From positions 1 through 6,903 of the forward strand of contig JASGCH010000069.1 in NCBI GenBank assembly GCA_030054245.1: 6,903 bases of DNA, in the 5' to 3' direction. The DNA comes from Gammaproteobacteria bacterium. GTDB taxonomy: Bacteria > Pseudomonadota > Gammaproteobacteria > Burkholderiales > Burkholderiaceae_C. Shown piece after piece: positions 4,859 through 6,903 of this stretch. Under the pieces are notes generated by a model that was not told the DNA's origin, did not search any database, and was given only the letters and a program-made list of their open reading frames with translations. The number at the start of each line of letters is the position of its first letter. Position 1 is the first letter of the stretch. The translations under genes and the position numbers were made by a program.

Positions 4859-5375
4859 TTATATGCGAAAAATCTTAACACTGACGCTTTGCCTTATACC
4901 GAATTCCTGGATCTCTTCCAGTACAGTTTCCTGTTGCAGAGAAACACAACCGGCAGGTATGTACCATTCGAGCGTTCTAATGCCCACACCATTGTCTGGG
5001 AAAAAGGGAGGAATCATGAGATAGTAGGTGACTTTCAGCTTGTGATCTGCGCGTACTTCGCCATTGTAGTTCGCAAGCGCCCGAACAAAACTTTTCCCGA
5101 GACCCCTCAGCCGGACTGGATTCTTGTATGGTCTTGCACCTGAAATCAGTGGACTTGTGGCTGACAAAGTGATTCAGGCCTTCCGTACGATCAATGACAC
5201 GGGAGTTGAAAGGAATGTTTTGGGCGAGGATTTCATCTAGGAGCTTACCCCTATAAAAGCCATTTAAGTCCCAGAAGTCAGCTGGTAGATCTTCCAGTCG
5301 TCGATACTTTCGAGGTGGGTATATTCTCAGTTCAGAACCGGGCATCGGAGTAGTCGCGTTTGCGACACCTAACAT
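4859..5375 (-). pseudogene. Frameshifted hypothetical cassette gene
   Basis: Two minus-strand frames make one protein-like sequence. From 5375 or the inner ATG at 5345, the first frame reads MPGSELRIYPPRKYRRLEDL, then FWDLNGFYRGKLLDEILAQN and RVIDRTEGLNHFVSHKST. Near 5125-5170 it turns Cys/Ser/Arg-rich and noise-like. The +1 frame takes over with GARPYKNPVRLRGLGKSFVR, NYNGEVRADHKLKVTYYLM and EWYIPAGCVSLQQETVLEEI, ending at TAA (4861-4859). A single extra base would explain it. Reassembled it would be about 160-170 residues with no signal peptide or membrane segment. I do not recognise the family. The first ATG overlaps the R' box of attC A; the stop abuts MITE M7. It may be a sequencing error, a real pseudogene, or less likely two overlapping genes. 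Confidence 0.6.
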
Positions 5376-5424
5376 TGAAAGTCAGCAGGCACCACCGGCG
5401 CTCCGCTGGACTGAGAGCTTAGGC
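5367..5424 (-). other. attC A, integron recombination site
   Basis: Read on the minus strand: R'' GCCTAAG (5424-5418), spacer CTCTC, L'' AGTCCAGC (5412-5405), 18-nt centre (5404-5387), L' GCTGACT (5386-5380), spacer TTCAAT, R' GTTAGGT (5373-5367). R' fits the GTTRRRY consensus exactly. R''/R' pair at six of seven positions; L''/L' pair fully apart from one extrahelical C. The 5/6-nt spacers and 58-bp length match classic short attC sites such as that of aadA cassettes. Orientation agrees with the downstream minus-strand gene. It would be the site of the preceding (right-hand) cassette. Confidence 0.78.
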
Positions 5425-5430
5425 GTATGT

Positions 5431-5533
5431 GCAACGCCACAGCGGAATTTACTGGGGTGATCATTCGGGGTGAGCCGCATAACGCAGTAATTTGGCAGTG
5501 TAACCGCGGCGTAGCCGATGGTGCAACAGTCTT
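5431..5533 (+). mobile_element. MITE copy M8, left part missing
   Basis: From about 5431 the sequence matches the family interior (CAGCGGAATTTACTGGGG, TGATCATTCGGGGTGAGCCG, CATAACGCAGTAATTTGGCAG) and finishes with GCCGATGGTGCAACAGTCTT. The left third with its terminal repeat is absent; the match starts a few bases beyond the R'' box of attC A. Either a deletion or recombination at the attC joined them. Positions 5534-5576, up to the next MITE, show no feature. Confidence 0.78.
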
Positions 5534-5576
5534 ACTTCGCCTTTGAAGATCTTTATGCATAAACAAAATTCCTTTG

Positions 5577-5725
5577 GAGACCTTTGCACAACTCGGGCGA
5601 ACTGCCAAAGTACAAGGCTGGAGCGCGAGCGGAAGCACAATGGATAGTGCAACGAACTGCCAAACATACATAACGCAGTAATTTGGCAGTGTAGCCAGCG
5701 GCGTAGCCGTCGGTGCAAAGGTCTC
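5577..5725 (+). mobile_element. MITE copy M9, complete, third subtype
   Basis: The 149-bp element runs from GAGACCTTTGCACAACTCGG to CGGTGCAAAGGTCTC. Its centre, GCGAGCGGAAGCACAATGG followed by GCAACGAACTGCCAAACATA, differs from the other subtypes and repeats the left motif GAACTGCCAAA twice. This is the intact form of the copy broken up at 3906-4162. Flanking 5-mers (CTTTG and TTATG) do not match, so no target duplication is claimed. Confidence 0.85.
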
Positions 5726-5755
5726 TTATGGGGTGACGCTCAACGCACCGATTCA

Positions 5756-5786
5756 CGGTTGGGTCTTGTCAACCAAAACCCAACCG
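5756..5786. repeat. Hairpin downstream of the MBL-fold gene
   Basis: CGGTTGGGT (5756-5764) and ACCCAACCG (5778-5786) are exactly complementary. After one mismatch TTG/CAA extends the stem, leaving the loop TCAAC. No T-run follows on either strand, so an intrinsic terminator is not supported. Just beyond it on the minus strand lies CGTTGAGCGTCACC, similar to the R' box and flank of attC B. The rest of 5726-5908 has no gene that I can support. Confidence 0.6.
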
Positions 5787-5908
5787 CCTCGCCGTGCCCC
5801 GACACTTGGGATCAATCTACGGCGGCAAAAAAAACCTCACATCACCGGGCTTGTCCAACAAACGGATCAGGTCGCGTCTTCGCGCAACCTATCCTTATTC
5901 GTTAGGTG

Positions 5909-6727
5909 TCACAACTCGAATTTGCAAGTTTTAATTGTTGTTCCCAAAGCAACAGTCTTTAACGACATCCCTTTCTCATTATTTGTCGAATACCAGTTCT
6001 GTGCATACTGTTTAAACAGAGCAATAGCCTTGTCATCCGGGTGATCGTATTGGTTATCCACCCCAGCGCTAACAAGAACCGTGTTGGGTTTGATACACTG
6101 AATGGCTTCGGCTGAAATTCCATTCTTTGACCCATGATGAGGAGCGTCTAACACATCCGCAGCGATATTCGATCCGAAGTTCTTCACAATTGAGTCCCAT
6201 CGGTCGTTCTCGGTGTCACCCGTAATCAGATAGGTTGCTCCAGTAGACCACTCTTTAACCTTGCAAACGAGAGAGCAGTTATTCGATGAATTCATATCCG
6301 CAGTATGCGGAGAAAATATTTGAAACTCGAATTCTGAAGATAGTTTCTGGCAGACCCTCACATTGTTGTTAGAAAGACAAACAGACACTCGTTGAAAATT
6401 TTTTTGCTCTTCGAATGACTTTATGACTTCAAAGCAAGTATTAGCATTTTTGGACTCCTTGAAATACTTTGGATACATGATCCAGTCTGGACGGTACTTG
6501 TGCAAGACAATTTTTAGGCCAACCTCATTGAAGTGGTCGTCGTCAAAGCCCGTAACCATCAGTCCAATGAGATTCTTATCTTTTAAGATGGTCGCAAGAG
6601 CTCCTTTCACGTTGACGATATCGGCTTTGGGGTCAAGTGGTACATACGTATCTACGATGAAAGCTTCTTTGCTTCCAACCACAACGACAAATTGCCCTTG
6701 CCCAACATTTAGTGTGTAGATGTTCAT
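5909..6727 (-). CDS. ComEC-like metallo-beta-lactamase-fold hydrolase
   Basis: The 272-residue soluble protein resembles the C-terminal hydrolase domain of ComEC/Rec2 without its membrane channel. NVGQGQ (7-12) and IVDT (24-27) open the fold; NNCSLVCKV (149-157), LITGDTE (167-173), DAPHHGSKNG (194-203) and VSAGVDNQYDHP (219-230) are family signatures. The metal motif, usually T-H-x-x-x-D-H, reads T59-G-F-D-D-D-H65: the first His is Gly, while the final Asp-His remains, so metal binding may be altered. Substrate is unknown; relatives act on nucleic acids or phosphoesters. The start at 6727 has AAGG 7 nt upstream. A longer frame to 6796 would run back through the upstream gene. The ATG overlaps the upstream stop (ATGA), implying coupled translation. 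Confidence 0.85.
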   Translation of the reverse strand: MNIYTLNVGQGQFVVVVGSKEAFIVDTYVPLDPKADIVNVKGALATILKDKNLIGLMVTGFDDDHFNEVGLKIVLHKYRPDWIMYPKYFKESKNANTCFEVIKSFEEQKNFQRVSVCLSNNNVRVCQKLSSEFEFQIFSPHTADMNSSNNCSLVCKVKEWSTGATYLITGDTENDRWDSIVKNFGSNIAADVLDAPHHGSKNGISAEAIQCIKPNTVLVSAGVDNQYDHPDDKAIALFKQYAQNWYSTNNEKGMSLKTVALGTTIKTCKFEL

Positions 6728-6903
6728 TTTTCGACCTTTTCTAAGTTCGCGACAATTCTCTTGTTGATGTATGAAGTCTGCTTTCGGTATGACCAAACAA
6801 AAATAGCAAGTAGAAGCAAAAGACCAGTGAATGGTGCGGCTGCGGTGACGATGGGATAATGAGTCATTGCAAAGTCAAGAATGTACGCAAGCCCGATGCA
6901 AAG
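6724..6903 (-). CDS. C-terminus of a membrane protein coupled to the MBL-fold gene
   Basis: The last 59 residues of a gene running off the right edge are visible. Residues 1-12 of the fragment (LCIGLAYILDFA) form the end of one hydrophobic segment, then MTHYPIVTAAAP, then a second clear membrane helix, FTGLLLLLAIFVW. A basic cytoplasmic tail, SYRKQTSYINKR...NLEKVEK, follows. The TGA overlaps the ATG of the MBL-fold gene by four bases. The family cannot be named from this fragment. A membrane partner next to a ComEC-like hydrolase could anchor it or form a two-part system, but that is inference. Confidence 0.75.
   Translation of the reverse strand, partial: LCIGLAYILDFAMTHYPIVTAAAPFTGLLLLLAIFVWSYRKQTSYINKRIVANLEKVEK
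6735..6738 (-). promoter_or_regulatory. Ribosome binding site that fixes the MBL-fold start
   Basis: AAGG within GAAAAGGT on the minus strand is 7 nt from the ATG at 6727. It lies inside the last codons of the upstream gene, as expected for translational coupling. Confidence 0.65.

Noticed and set aside
1520..5725. CRISPR array, because short repeats recur
   Set aside because: Repeats are 140-210 bp, inverted-ended, in both orientations and irregularly spaced, with target duplications; no regular repeat-spacer pattern and no cas genes.
5734..5746. attI site
   Set aside because: Only a core-like GTTGAGC is present; no intI gene lies on its right side, where a minus-strand membrane/MBL operon is found instead.
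5369..5756. Minus-strand ORFs of 67-100 codons between attC A and the MBL-fold gene
   Set aside because: They are translations of MITE copies M8 and M9 sharing the same repeat-derived peptides; no ribosome binding sites.

Overview
The window looks like part of a gammaproteobacterial chromosome. The evidence is a complete one-piece tmRNA gene with an enterobacteria-like tag, (A)ANDDRFALAA, a tyrosyl-radical class Ia NrdB, and a molybdate-binding ModA. I cannot name the genus. The density of small non-autonomous transposons points to a mobile-element-rich genome.

Left part (1-1408): the N-terminal 270 residues of nrdB on the minus strand, a long perfect hairpin just upstream of it, and an intact ssrA (tmRNA) gene, also on the minus strand.

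Middle-left (1409-2906): a second, degenerate ssrA copy lies on the plus strand, inverted relative to the good one. It keeps most of the tmRNA outline (both acceptor-stem strands, T-arm, several long identical blocks). It has lost the G3.U alanylation wobble, the CCA end and most of the tag frame, and it carries an internal tandem duplication. A -10-like box resembling that of the real ssrA is still visible. A MITE sits between that box and the RNA start, and a second MITE lies just upstream. A 93-codon ORF of unknown status lies between the two ssrA copies.

Centre (2944-4162): modA is complete, with no modB or modC after it. A mosaic of MITE copies follows, one of them nested inside another with a clean 5-bp target duplication.

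Right part (4180-6903): minus-strand genes in what reads as a stretch of integron gene cassettes. Two 58-bp sites (4612-4669 and 5367-5424) have the same attC geometry: R'' 7, spacer 5, L'' 8 with one extrahelical base, central 18, L' 7, spacer 6, R' 7. In minus-strand order the genes are a membrane-protein C-terminus coupled by a 4-bp overlap to a ComEC-like metallo-beta-lactamase-fold protein, then attC A, a frameshifted hypothetical gene, attC B, and a RidA-family gene lacking the catalytic arginine. No integrase gene is visible.

The thread through the window is a MITE family with ends AAGACTGTTGCACC... or GAGACCTTTGCACA..., about 140-210 bp, in at least nine whole or partial copies. They sit around the cassettes, modA and the duplicated ssrA, and have probably shaped all three.
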